Assembly (NCBI RefSeq): GCF_000340885.1
Contig: NC_020291.1
Coordinates: forward strand, 462,501 to 526,500
Source: Clostridium saccharoperbutylacetonicum N1-4(HMT)
GTDB taxonomy: Bacteria; Bacillota; Clostridia; Clostridiales; Clostridiaceae
DNA: 64,000 bases
Direction: 5' to 3'
This document shows positions 9,695 through 18,093 of the stretch, piece by piece. Each line of letters opens with the position of its first letter. Positions within the stretch are counted from its first letter, which is position 1. The position numbers were made by a program, and so were the translations under genes. The notes under the pieces were generated by a model. The model saw nothing but the letters and a program-made list of their open reading frames with translations. It searched no databases and was not told the DNA's origin.

Positions 9695-10054
9695 TTGATA
9701 GGAAGTGCTGCTTATGTAGTCAGAGGAGCAAGAATGGTATGCAATAAAGGAACTGAAATAACAAGAATAAATCTGCCAGCTAGTCATGGGTCATATTCAA
9801 AAGGAAATCCAATAATGATTGAAAGTGATAATGTAGTTGGACCCAACATAAGTGAATTTGGAATATGCAGTGGAGCATGTCCATCAAATGGAAGCAATGA
9901 AAAAACGAAAAGGTGCCAAATAAGGATATTGAACAAGTGGTTAAATGCTAAAGAAGATACATTAATTGATGGTGGGGCAGCGTTAACTACAGCATCAATT
10001 TTAATATGTGCTTATGGAGGAGTAATAAGATTTATTACAGATGGACAAGAGTAG
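9695..10054 (+). CDS. DUF4280 PAAR-like tip protein, copy 1
   Basis: A 119-aa member of DUF4280, regarded as the Gram-positive counterpart of PAAR, the protein that sharpens the VgrG spike and carries effectors. The family motifs are clear: YVVRGARMVCNKGT, INLPASHG, NPIMIESDNVVG, NISEFGIC, and a C-terminal LICAYGG. Two Cys-containing turns could bind metal. Translation begins at TTG 9695, with GGGGAG nine bases upstream. It lies between family B and VgrG copy 2. A 3' fragment of a near-identical copy survives at 29580-29768. Confidence 0.85.
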   Translation: MIGSAAYVVRGARMVCNKGTEITRINLPASHGSYSKGNPIMIESDNVVGPNISEFGICSGACPSNGSNEKTKRCQIRILNKWLNAKEDTLIDGGAALTTASILICAYGGVIRFITDGQE

Positions 10055-10079
10055 GTAAAAGTATGGGAGGGAAAATTAG

Positions 10080-11576
10080 ATGGGAGAAATTCATAAACTT
10101 AGGGTAAAATCGCCCTATGAGTTAATGAAGCTTGTAGATATAAAAATAGAAAATAAGCCTAATAAACATGGTTATTTATATTTAAAAGGGTTGATCGAAG
10201 ATAATATAAATTTTGATGCTGCCATTAAAGCTTCCACAAAAGATGAAATAAGCGTTTATGAAGAAATGGGAGCTGCAAGTGATGAAGAAACCTTAAACAT
10301 AAATCAAGCTGATGAAAGAAATAGCAGAAGGTTATTTTCGGGAATAGTTCAAAATATTAAAACCACAAACGAAAATGGAATTTACTATATAGAAATTCAA
10401 GCTTTAACTTCAAGTTCAAAATTAGATATAAAGGAAAAAAGCAGATCATTTCAAAATGTTAATATGACTTATGATGACTTAATAAAAGAAATAATAAAGG
10501 ATTATTCAGGTTTTACCTTTACGCAAAATGCAGGAAGTGGACAAAAAATAAATAAACCTTTATTTCAATATAAGGAAACAGATTGGAAGTTTTTAAAGAG
10601 AATTGCCAGTGAATTAAATTCAGAATTATATTGCGATATAATAAATTCTAATTATTTGTTTAATTTTGGAATAGCTTATAATAAGAATTATGAAATAGAC
10701 GATAATATAGAGTACAATGCTTTTAAAGATATAAGAAGTTTTTATAAAGCTGGAGGAAAAAATGCAGGATATGCTGATACAGATTTTTTCTATTATGAGG
10801 TAGAGAAAAAGGATGTCTTTGAAATAAATGCAGAAATTAAATATAAACAAAAGAATCTATATGTAAGAGAATATGAAGCTTATAAAAATAATGAAGAAAT
10901 ATTTTATAAGTACAAGCTATGTGTGAAAAAGGGAAAATGGCAAGGGGAAATTAAAAATAAAGCCTTAAAAGGAGTAACCCTTGAAGGAAAAGTAATAGCA
11001 GTCCAAAAGGAACAGGTGAAGCTTCATTTAAATATAGATGAAAAGCAGGAAGACAGTACTGCTTACTGGTTTAACTATAGACCACCATCAGTAAACATAA
11101 TGTATTCAATGCCATTAGTAGGAGAAAGCGTGAAGCTTTATTTCCCAAATGAAAACAGTGAGATTCCAATTGTTACAGGGTGCATTAGGAAAAATGGAGA
11201 AACTTGTGCACAAACAGCAGAGCCAGAAAATAGATATCTTCAAACAGAGCATGGCAACGAAATAGCTATGTTACCAGAGGTTTTAAGTATAAAAGCTGGA
11301 AAAAGAAAAACTTTAAGTATAACCTTTAATGATAAGACAGGGGTTCATCTTAAAAGTCACAAAGGATTAAAGCTAAATGCAGATGAAGAAATAATAATAA
11401 AAACACGTAAGAGAGTGAAAATAAAAGCTCATAGTCAACTCGTACTGATTAAAAGGAATAAATCCCATGGGGTCTCAATAGATGGGGATATAAACATAAA
11501 AGGAAATAATGTAATAATGAATGGAAGTAGTAGAGAAGCTTATGCACCTCTTATAGAAATGGGAGGTGGAAGATAA
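10080..11576 (+). CDS. VgrG-like spike protein, copy 2
   Basis: A 498-aa protein with a gp27-like N-terminal half carrying QYKETDWKFLKRIASEL at ~160, an OB-like middle (~300-375), and a short C-terminal beta-helix whose strands are unusually lysine and arginine rich (KTRKRVKIKAH). The first ~30 residues are almost identical to VgrG copy 3 (16611), and the 3' two thirds are nearly identical to the fragment at 25578-26560, so this allele has been copied within the locus. The stop is directly followed by the ribosome site and ATG of a cell-wall-binding effector, which is the likely cargo. Confidence 0.88.
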   Translation: MGEIHKLRVKSPYELMKLVDIKIENKPNKHGYLYLKGLIEDNINFDAAIKASTKDEISVYEEMGAASDEETLNINQADERNSRRLFSGIVQNIKTTNENGIYYIEIQALTSSSKLDIKEKSRSFQNVNMTYDDLIKEIIKDYSGFTFTQNAGSGQKINKPLFQYKETDWKFLKRIASELNSELYCDIINSNYLFNFGIAYNKNYEIDDNIEYNAFKDIRSFYKAGGKNAGYADTDFFYYEVEKKDVFEINAEIKYKQKNLYVREYEAYKNNEEIFYKYKLCVKKGKWQGEIKNKALKGVTLEGKVIAVQKEQVKLHLNIDEKQEDSTAYWFNYRPPSVNIMYSMPLVGESVKLYFPNENSEIPIVTGCIRKNGETCAQTAEPENRYLQTEHGNEIAMLPEVLSIKAGKRKTLSITFNDKTGVHLKSHKGLKLNADEEIIIKTRKRVKIKAHSQLVLIKRNKSHGVSIDGDINIKGNNVIMNGSSREAYAPLIEMGGGR

Positions 11577-11577
11577 T

Positions 11578-13422
11578 ATGAGTGATAATCAAAATGGATG
11601 GGTAAAGGATGGAGCATGGTACTATTATTCTGATGGTGAAGTGACTACAGGTTGGAAACAAATAGATGGAGACTGGTACTATTTTAACTCGCCTGGAGGC
11701 TCAATGGGTTGGAGTAAAGTAGTTGGTAATTATTATTTGGGTTCAGATGGTAGAATGGTAACCAACGAAGGCTGGCAACAAGACGAAAAGGGCGTATATT
11801 ATTATGTAGGGGCCAATGAAAAAGTATTTAGAGGGTGGAAACAAGTAGGTGACTACTGGTATTATTTTTATGATGATGCATCTATGGCTTGGGGAAGAAC
11901 AGTTGATGATTGTTATTTGAATCTTGATGGTCAATGGGTAAGAAGTGAAGGCTGGCAAAAAAATGAGAAGGGTGTATATTATTATGTAGGGGCCAATGAA
12001 AGAGTCTTTAAAGGTTGGAATAAAGTAGGAAGTAAATTCTATTATTTTAATGAGCCTGGTGGATCTATGACATGGGATAACACTATTGATGGATTTTATT
12101 TGAATGATGATGGTGAAATGACTAGTGGGACAGGATGGCTAAAAAATAATAACACTGGGGATTGGTACTATTATTCTGATGGAAGAATGAAAACAGGCTG
12201 GGTTCAATATGGCAATAGCTGGTACTATATGGATTCTGATGGGAAAATGGCAACTGGATGGAGAAAGGTAAATGGTTTTTGGTACTATCTTAATTCTACA
12301 GGTGAAATGGCAACAGGTTGGATAAATGATGGGAATGGGTGGTATTATTTATATGCTAATGGGTCAATGACATGGAATAATACAGTAGATGGTTATCATT
12401 TAGATAGCACAGGGAAAATGGTTACAGGTACAGGTTGGAAATATGTAGATAGCTGGTGGTATTATCTTAATGATGATAAAGTTGCTACTGGTTGGCTTTT
12501 TGATAAAGGTAATTGGTACTATTTATATCCAAAAGGATCGATGGCAAAAAGTACAACAATTGATGGGTGGAAAGTAGATAGTAGTGGTAAATGGATAGCT
12601 GATAAAGTTGCCAGTGGGGCTGATTTAAAATCAAGAATGCAAAGATTGCCAGGCGAGTCTACAGAATATGATCCTGATACAGGAGTGTATTTTGATCCAA
12701 ATACTGGAGAAATTGAAGATTTAAGTACGTCATATTCTAAACTTCCAGGGGAAAATTTATATTATAAAACAGGTGAAAATAAAAAGTATTTTGATCCAGC
12801 TATATATAAACAATTCATAAATAAAAATGATTCAATTTATACTGATAAAACTGATGAAACTGATAATGATACTAGCTACAAAAAAGGGGATGGAAATTGG
12901 TTATACGATTTTGCATTGGATAATAATGTAAGCTTGGAAAGAGGAGATAAAAAAGAATTATCATTTAGCACCTTAGGAATAAAGCTTAAAGCTGAATTAA
13001 GCACTGTAATTCAAACAAATAGTTCTGCTCCAATTAATTTTACTGATGACGAGTGTCAAGTTTCTCTGCCAGATGGTTCTGAGGTTGATTTGAGTAAGAA
13101 GGGAGAATTAACAGCAAGTGAGTCAATAAGTGCTAAAGGTTACAAAGTACAAATAGGTTGCAAAATTGATTTGAAAGATAGTAGTGTTTTTTTAGCTTGC
13201 TCATATACTCCGAGAAAGTCAGGATCACCAAAAGTCGAATTAAAAATTAGTATTTCTATAAATAATATTGAAGCAATAACAATTGCAGCAGCTGGAGCAG
13301 CAATAACTATTGCAACTGATGGCATGGATTTGCCGGTCTTATTAGCTGCATTAGGAGAAGAGGCTTCAGGTGTCATATGGGCAATTGGCAGGATGTTAAC
13401 AGTAGCAAAATTTGCTACATAA
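11578..13422 (+). CDS. Putative effector: N-terminal cell-wall-binding repeats plus C-terminal hydrophobic domain
   Basis: A 614-aa protein without signal peptide, encoded immediately behind VgrG copy 2. Residues ~5-340 are about 16 repeats of the choline/glucan-binding type (G-W-x-x-x-x-x-x-W-Y-Y, then G-x-M/V-x-T-G), normally used to bind wall polymers. A proline- and tyrosine-rich linker follows (LPGEST...YDPDTG, ~355-420). The last ~190 residues contain a beta-rich region and then two hydrophobic stretches (IEAITIAAAGAAITIATDG and a DLPVLLAALG segment), which would suit a membrane-inserting or pore-forming toxin. No catalytic motif is visible. The start is ATG 11578, with GGGAGGTGG eight bases upstream; the in-frame GTG at 11566 lies inside that site. 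Two repeat units at 11770 and 11950 are nearly identical at DNA level. Confidence 0.7.
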   Translation: MSDNQNGWVKDGAWYYYSDGEVTTGWKQIDGDWYYFNSPGGSMGWSKVVGNYYLGSDGRMVTNEGWQQDEKGVYYYVGANEKVFRGWKQVGDYWYYFYDDASMAWGRTVDDCYLNLDGQWVRSEGWQKNEKGVYYYVGANERVFKGWNKVGSKFYYFNEPGGSMTWDNTIDGFYLNDDGEMTSGTGWLKNNNTGDWYYYSDGRMKTGWVQYGNSWYYMDSDGKMATGWRKVNGFWYYLNSTGEMATGWINDGNGWYYLYANGSMTWNNTVDGYHLDSTGKMVTGTGWKYVDSWWYYLNDDKVATGWLFDKGNWYYLYPKGSMAKSTTIDGWKVDSSGKWIADKVASGADLKSRMQRLPGESTEYDPDTGVYFDPNTGEIEDLSTSYSKLPGENLYYKTGENKKYFDPAIYKQFINKNDSIYTDKTDETDNDTSYKKGDGNWLYDFALDNNVSLERGDKKELSFSTLGIKLKAELSTVIQTNSSAPINFTDDECQVSLPDGSEVDLSKKGELTASESISAKGYKVQIGCKIDLKDSSVFLACSYTPRKSGSPKVELKISISINNIEAITIAAAGAAITIATDGMDLPVLLAALGEEASGVIWAIGRMLTVAKFAT

Positions 13423-13494
13423 AAATATTATCAATAACTTGATGGTATATTTACAAAATAAGTTGAGGAAAAATATATAGATTGAAGGTGGAGT

Positions 13495-14220
13495 ATGGAA
13501 TTAGTAAATGTAAATGGAATTTTTATTATGATTTTGGTTATATATTTATTTATGGGTATAATAATATTTTTTATGCCAACATTTAGAATTATATATTTGA
13601 ATATATTAATTAATAAAAATGATTTTGAAAAGTTTACAAAAACTGTGGACATGTATATTCGAAAATCAAAATCTGAAAAAAGAAAAAATATATACAAACT
13701 AAAAAAAATAAATGCAATGATGGAATTGAGAAAATGGAATGGAATTGAAAATGAGATTGATTTATTAGAAATAGATTTTTCAAATTATTCAATTGTTATG
13801 CTTTGTAATACAATTTTAAACTTATATATATTAAATAGAATTGAGGAAGGCAGAGCTATATTTGAGAAAATTCAAATGAAGCTGAATCAGCAAAAGGAAA
13901 AAATTAGAAATAATATTGCAATAAGAATATGTGATGCAATAAATAATTATTATAACAATGACTTTACAAAAAGTCGGAATGAATTGCAAGAATTACTTAA
14001 AGAAGAAATTAATCTTGGTAAGGCTAACTTCTATAAGAAAAATTTTAAAGCAAATATTTATTTTTATTTAGGGTTAATTTCTAAACATGAAAATGAAATT
14101 ATTAAATGTAAGAGTTATTTGGAAAATGCAATTTCAACTTTTTATCCACAACAGTACACTCTTGTAATGAAAGCAACTGAAATAATTGATGAGATTTCTA
14201 AGGAGAAACAAAATGAATAA
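13495..14220 (+). CDS. Membrane-anchored helical-repeat protein, candidate immunity protein
   Basis: 241 aa. One N-terminal transmembrane helix (residues ~8-36, FIMILVIYLFMGIIIFF and onward) is followed by a ~200-aa cytosolic, charged, alpha-helical domain with TPR-like pairing. No named family is recognised. It follows the putative pore-forming effector and overlaps the next gene by 8 bases, so the two are co-translated. Immunity proteins against membrane-active toxins are often membrane-bound, which fits, but the assignment rests on position alone. GGTGGAG precedes ATG 13495. Confidence 0.5.
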   Translation: MELVNVNGIFIMILVIYLFMGIIIFFMPTFRIIYLNILINKNDFEKFTKTVDMYIRKSKSEKRKNIYKLKKINAMMELRKWNGIENEIDLLEIDFSNYSIVMLCNTILNLYILNRIEEGRAIFEKIQMKLNQQKEKIRNNIAIRICDAINNYYNNDFTKSRNELQELLKEEINLGKANFYKKNFKANIYFYLGLISKHENEIIKCKSYLENAISTFYPQQYTLVMKATEIIDEISKEKQNE

Positions 14221-14743
14221 AAGGATATATATTTTAGGATTATTAATAATTATTGTGATGGGAATATTTTTTCAAGTAGGTTTTAGTGGTTATTATAGTA
14301 CTCCGGAGGAAGCAATAAAGCATAGTGATTTTAGTGATGAACCTATGGAAAGTATTATTGATACTGTTTGGGTTAAAGAAGAACCTATTATTTTTTATAT
14401 ATCAACACAAGGAAATGTTTGTGAAATGGAGTTTAATAAAAAAGAAATATTCGCAAAGACTGGTTGGAGGTCAAAGAGTATAGGTATTTTACCAACAAAA
14501 ACAATTAAACCTGAAGAAATTGCCCCAACAAGGATGGGTTCTGGAAAGAGTTCTGATGGAAAACCAAAAGTTGTATTTGGCATAACAAAGTCTCCAAAAG
14601 CTGAAACAATAAAAGTTAATGGAGAAGTTCCTAATTTTAAAAAATTTCAAATTCAGGATGAAGATTATGTATTATGGTATATTATCATTCAAACTGATGA
14701 ATTGAACATTGATAAAGTTAAAATAAGATCAGATGAACAATAA
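14213..14743 (+). CDS. Small protein with N-terminal membrane anchor, candidate immunity protein
   Basis: 176 aa. After MNKR, a hydrophobic helix (residues 5-27) anchors the protein or acts as an uncleaved signal; the rest is a soluble beta-rich domain predicted to face outward. No family is recognised. The start is ATG 14213, because AAGGAG lies seven bases upstream and the upstream in-frame codons run through the end of the previous gene. It overlaps that gene by 8 bases and is probably part of the same effector-immunity operon. Confidence 0.5.
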   Translation: MNKRIYILGLLIIIVMGIFFQVGFSGYYSTPEEAIKHSDFSDEPMESIIDTVWVKEEPIIFYISTQGNVCEMEFNKKEIFAKTGWRSKSIGILPTKTIKPEEIAPTRMGSGKSSDGKPKVVFGITKSPKAETIKVNGEVPNFKKFQIQDEDYVLWYIIIQTDELNIDKVKIRSDEQ

Positions 14744-14851
14744 GTGTTATAAAAAACGAATTTACTAAGAATATATTTTAGAGGAACTAAAAAATTCAAT
14801 GAGTTCAGAATTGTTGTAAAAAAACTAGTAAGTCGATAAGGTGGTAGTAAA

Positions 14852-15157
14852 ATGAAGTTTAAGAGCAGTATCATTAATATAATATTGGTTATAGTAGGTA
14901 TTCTATTATCTACAAAGTTCTCAGCTTTTTATGAATGGGGAGTGGGCACTTTATTCTACTTTAGTAAAAAGGGAGATATGTTTCTTAGAATAATAAGTGT
15001 GGTTGGAATTATTCTAATTAATTTGATAATCACGCAAGGAATCATATTTTTTATATATAAAAAATTTAAGAAAAAGGCATTAGTAATTGTATCATTATAT
15101 AATCTACTTTTAACTATTTTAATAGCAACAATGAATATAGCTCTGTTTTTTGGATAA
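14852..15157 (+). CDS. Three-helix small membrane protein, candidate immunity protein
   Basis: 101 aa, nearly all hydrophobic: transmembrane segments at ~6-24, ~45-70 and ~75-98 separated by a short lysine-rich loop (KKFKKKA). No family is recognised. It is the third small membrane protein in a row after the effector at 11578; a terminator follows at 15327. A ribosome site, AAGGTGG, precedes the ATG. Confidence 0.5.
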   Translation: MKFKSSIINIILVIVGILLSTKFSAFYEWGVGTLFYFSKKGDMFLRIISVVGIILINLIITQGIIFFIYKKFKKKALVIVSLYNLLLTILIATMNIALFFG

Positions 15158-15326
15158 AAATATTAGCATTACAAATTTCAAAAAGGAAATTTCAAACTAT
15201 ACAGTAGGTATAATGGTATTAAGCAAAGCAGTTAGTGGATGTTATACAGATTTAGATTAATAGTAACAATTAGATGATTTGTTAATATAGTGGATGACCT
15301 TATTTATAGCATAAAATAAAAATTAG

Positions 15327-15367
15327 GACTAACATGGGATAATTATGTTCTTTGTTAGTCTTTTCTT
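15327..15367 (+). terminator. Terminator after the first effector/immunity operon
   Basis: GACTAACA (15327-15334) pairs with TGTTAGTC (15353-15360), followed by TTTTCTT. It separates delivery module 1 from module 2. Confidence 0.75.
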
Positions 15368-15402
15368 ATACTTAAAAATACTAACGAGGAATAAAAAATA
15401 TA

Positions 15403-15645
15403 TTGGGAATTCTTTTTATTAGATATATGTTATATGGAAGAACAATTAAAGAGAGAGATCTAAAGAACATAAAACTTAGAGAAGCAAATAAATATCATGG
15501 TTTAGTTGTAAATGTGATTGTAGATATATTAGAAGAGTTCTTAGAAGGTAGTGCATACCAAGAAATGAAAAAGAAAGAAGATATAGTGATTATGGCAGGA
15601 GAGTACATGGATGCTGCAATTAAGATATATCCTCAAAATAAGTAG
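15403..15645 (+). pseudogene. 5'-truncated copy of family A (module 2)
   Basis: From about base 15445 the translation (IKERDLKNIKLREANKYHG) matches the C-terminal 60 residues of the 198-aa protein at 8526-9122. The N-terminal two thirds are missing and are replaced by unrelated codons after a weak TTG at 15403. The remaining part is unlikely to be functional alone. It marks where module 2 was joined by recombination, and shows that module 2 depends on the complete family A gene of module 1 or can do without it. Confidence 0.7.
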
Positions 15646-15657
15646 GTAGGTAAAAAT

Positions 15658-16188
15658 ATGGATTATTTTTGGTTAAAGCGGGAAGAAGAATATACAAATA
15701 CACCAAAGCTAATGGATATATTTAATACGATTGATGTTAGAAATATTAATTTATTAAATGCCCATAAAATTGATGATATTGTAATCTTTAATGTTAAATG
15801 CAATGAAAAAACAGAGTTCTTAGATATTTTAGATGAAAATTTATTTCTTATTTCAGAAGAAATGAAAAAAATAATTGAAAAGTATGACTCTGAAATTATA
15901 TTTAAGACGATTCCATTGGTAGATTTAATAAATAAGAGACAGGAAAATTACTATATGCCAATCTTTGAAGAAATAGAATGTTTAAGTAAAAATGCAGAAT
16001 TAAATTTAAATAAAACAGTAGTAAGAAAAATCATTTTAGATAAAGAAAAAATTAATGGTAAGAAGATATTTAAAATAAAAGAAAGCTCAAAAAGTTTGAT
16101 AGTAGTGAGATTAGATGTAGCTGAAAGTCTGCTTAGAAGAGAATTTCAAGGAATGCATTTGGAAAGATTGGAAATTGAAGAAGAATAA
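15658..16188 (+). CDS. Conserved protein of the VgrG module (family B), copy 2
   Basis: A 176-aa full-length paralogue of the protein at 9145-9672. The start (MDYFWLKREEEYTNTPKL) and the C-terminal LIVVRLDVAESLLRREF block are the best conserved parts. It is again followed at once by a DUF4280 gene. The fixed order B-DUF4280-VgrG in both modules is the main clue that it helps assemble the spike tip. Function unknown. Confidence 0.7.
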   Translation: MDYFWLKREEEYTNTPKLMDIFNTIDVRNINLLNAHKIDDIVIFNVKCNEKTEFLDILDENLFLISEEMKKIIEKYDSEIIFKTIPLVDLINKRQENYYMPIFEEIECLSKNAELNLNKTVVRKIILDKEKINGKKIFKIKESSKSLIVVRLDVAESLLRREFQGMHLERLEIEEE

Positions 16189-16204
16189 ATAGGAGATGGT
16201 TAAG

Positions 16205-16585
16205 GTGGCAACTGCATATGTAGTAAGGGGAGCTAAGATGAAATGTGATAAGGGAACGCATAAAAAGAAAATAAATCTTCCTGCAAGTCATGGAGCATAT
16301 TCAAATGGAAATCCTATAATGAATGAAAGTGATAATGTGGTAGGGGAAAATATAAGTGATTTTGGAATCTGTAAGGGAGGATGCCCTTCAACTGGAAACA
16401 TTACTTTAGTGAAAAAGAATGGAAGAACAGTAACAGGAAAGAAGTGCCAAGTGATGATATTAAAGGAATGGATGAATGCTCAGGGAGATACTTTAATTGG
16501 TGGAGCTCCTGCATTAACAACTGATTCGACTTTAATATGTGCTTATGGAGGAACAATAAAGTTTGTTACAGATGGACAAGCGTAA
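16205..16585 (+). CDS. DUF4280 PAAR-like tip protein, copy 2
   Basis: A 126-aa paralogue of 9695-10054 with all DUF4280 blocks: AYVVRGAKMKCDKGTH, INLPASHGAYSNGNPI, ESDNVVGENISDFGIC, and LICAYGG near the end. The GTG at 16205 is preferred because AGGAG (16191-16195) is nine bases upstream of it; the in-frame ATG at 16196 touches that site. It probably caps VgrG copy 3 encoded next. Confidence 0.85.
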   Translation: MATAYVVRGAKMKCDKGTHKKKINLPASHGAYSNGNPIMNESDNVVGENISDFGICKGGCPSTGNITLVKKNGRTVTGKKCQVMILKEWMNAQGDTLIGGAPALTTDSTLICAYGGTIKFVTDGQA

Positions 16586-16610
16586 GTGATATGGAAAGGG
16601 AGGGAAAATA

Positions 16611-18092
16611 ATGGGGGAAATTCATAAGTTAAGGGTAAAATCGCCTTATGAGTTAATGAAAATAGTAGATATAAAAATTGAAAATAGACCTAATGACCAT
16701 GGATATTTATATTTAAAATGTTTAGTAGATGAAAAGATAAACTTTGATATTTCAATAAAAGCCTCCTCAGAGGATAAGATAATTGTTTATGAAGCTTTAA
16801 AAGCTGGAAATACTACTAATATTAATGAGGTTGATGAAGGAAATAGTAGAAGATTATTCAGTGGGATAGTTCAAAACGTTAGAACCTCAAATGATAGTGG
16901 ACTTTATTATTTAGAAATTCAAGCTTTGACTTTAAGTATTAAATTAGATGTAAAGAAAAAGAGTAGATCCTTTCAAAATGTTGATATGACTTATGATAAC
17001 TTGATAAATAGCGTGTTATTTGAATATACAGGTTATGGATTTACTCAATATACAGGAAAAGGGCAAAAAATAGGAAAGCCATTATTTCAATATAAGGAGA
17101 CAGATTGGAATTTTTTAAAGAGAATTGCCAGTGAATTAAAATCAGAATTATATAGTGACATAATAAGCTCAAATTATTTGTTTAATTTTGGAATACCAAC
17201 TTTACATAGCTATGAGTTAAAGTCTGATACAGAATACAGTGTTTTTAAAGATATTAAAAGTTTTAAAGAAGCTGGAGGATATGATTCTGGATATGGTGAC
17301 ACAGATTATTTTTATTATGAAATAGAAAAGAAAGCTATATTTGAAATTGGTTCAGAAATTAAATATAAGGACAAGGCTTTGTACGTTAGAGAATATGAAG
17401 CTTATAAAGAAAAAGAAGAAATTTTGTATAAATATAAGCTATGCAGAAAAAATGGAGTATGGCAGAGTCTAATTTATAATAGGCTTTTAAAAGGTGCTGA
17501 ACTTGAAGGAATAGTTCTTGCAGTACAAGGAGAAGAGTTAAAGGTTCATTTAAATATAGACGAAAATCAAAGTGAAGCTGATGCCTATTGGTTTCCTTAT
17601 TTACCACCATCAGTAAATATAATGTATTCAATGCCTTTGGCAGGAGAAAGTGTAAGACTTTACTTTCCAAATGAAAGTAGTGAAGCACCATTTGTTATAG
17701 GCTGCGTCAGAAAGAATGGAGATACTTGTGAAGGAACAGAAGATCCAGCAAGTAGATATTTCCATACAGAACATGGCAGTGAAATAGCTATGCTTCCAGG
17801 AGCTTTAAATATAATAGGGGGAAGTGAAGCGCCACTAAGTGTAACATTTGAAGATGAGACAGGTGCGACATTAACAAGTCCAAATGGATTAAGCCTAAAT
17901 GCAGGTGGAGAAATAGTTATAAGTACACCTAATAATGTAAATATAAGTGCTCAAAGTCAAGTATTAATGACTAAAGGAAGTACAGAAAATGGAGTTTCAA
18001 TAGAAGGAGAATTTCATGTTAAAGGCAGCGAGGTAATACTAAACGGAAACATTAATGAAGGTTATTCTCCTTTTGCGGATGGAGGGGAATAA
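16611..18092 (+). CDS. VgrG-like spike protein, copy 3
   Basis: A 493-aa VgrG with the same plan as copy 2: QYKETDWNFLKRIASEL at ~155, an OB-like middle, and a C-terminal beta-helix (LSVTFEDETGATLTSPNGL, VNISAQSQVL). The beta-helix tail is neutral to acidic here, unlike the basic tail of copy 2, so the two spikes probably carry different cargoes. The next gene, a Hint-domain toxin, starts two bases after the stop, using GGAGGGG inside the VgrG 3' end as its ribosome site. Confidence 0.88.
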   Translation: MGEIHKLRVKSPYELMKIVDIKIENRPNDHGYLYLKCLVDEKINFDISIKASSEDKIIVYEALKAGNTTNINEVDEGNSRRLFSGIVQNVRTSNDSGLYYLEIQALTLSIKLDVKKKSRSFQNVDMTYDNLINSVLFEYTGYGFTQYTGKGQKIGKPLFQYKETDWNFLKRIASELKSELYSDIISSNYLFNFGIPTLHSYELKSDTEYSVFKDIKSFKEAGGYDSGYGDTDYFYYEIEKKAIFEIGSEIKYKDKALYVREYEAYKEKEEILYKYKLCRKNGVWQSLIYNRLLKGAELEGIVLAVQGEELKVHLNIDENQSEADAYWFPYLPPSVNIMYSMPLAGESVRLYFPNESSEAPFVIGCVRKNGDTCEGTEDPASRYFHTEHGSEIAMLPGALNIIGGSEAPLSVTFEDETGATLTSPNGLSLNAGGEIVISTPNNVNISAQSQVLMTKGSTENGVSIEGEFHVKGSEVILNGNINEGYSPFADGGE

Positions 18093-18093
18093 G

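Noticed and set aside
11566..11578. GTG 11566 as start of the wall-binding effector
   Set aside because: The codon lies inside the ribosome site GGGAGGTGG that serves ATG 11578.
6476..18092. VgrG/DUF4280 region as an ordinary prophage tail module
   Set aside because: No tail tube, tape measure, portal, capsid, terminase or lysis genes; instead repeated spike-tip-effector-immunity units.
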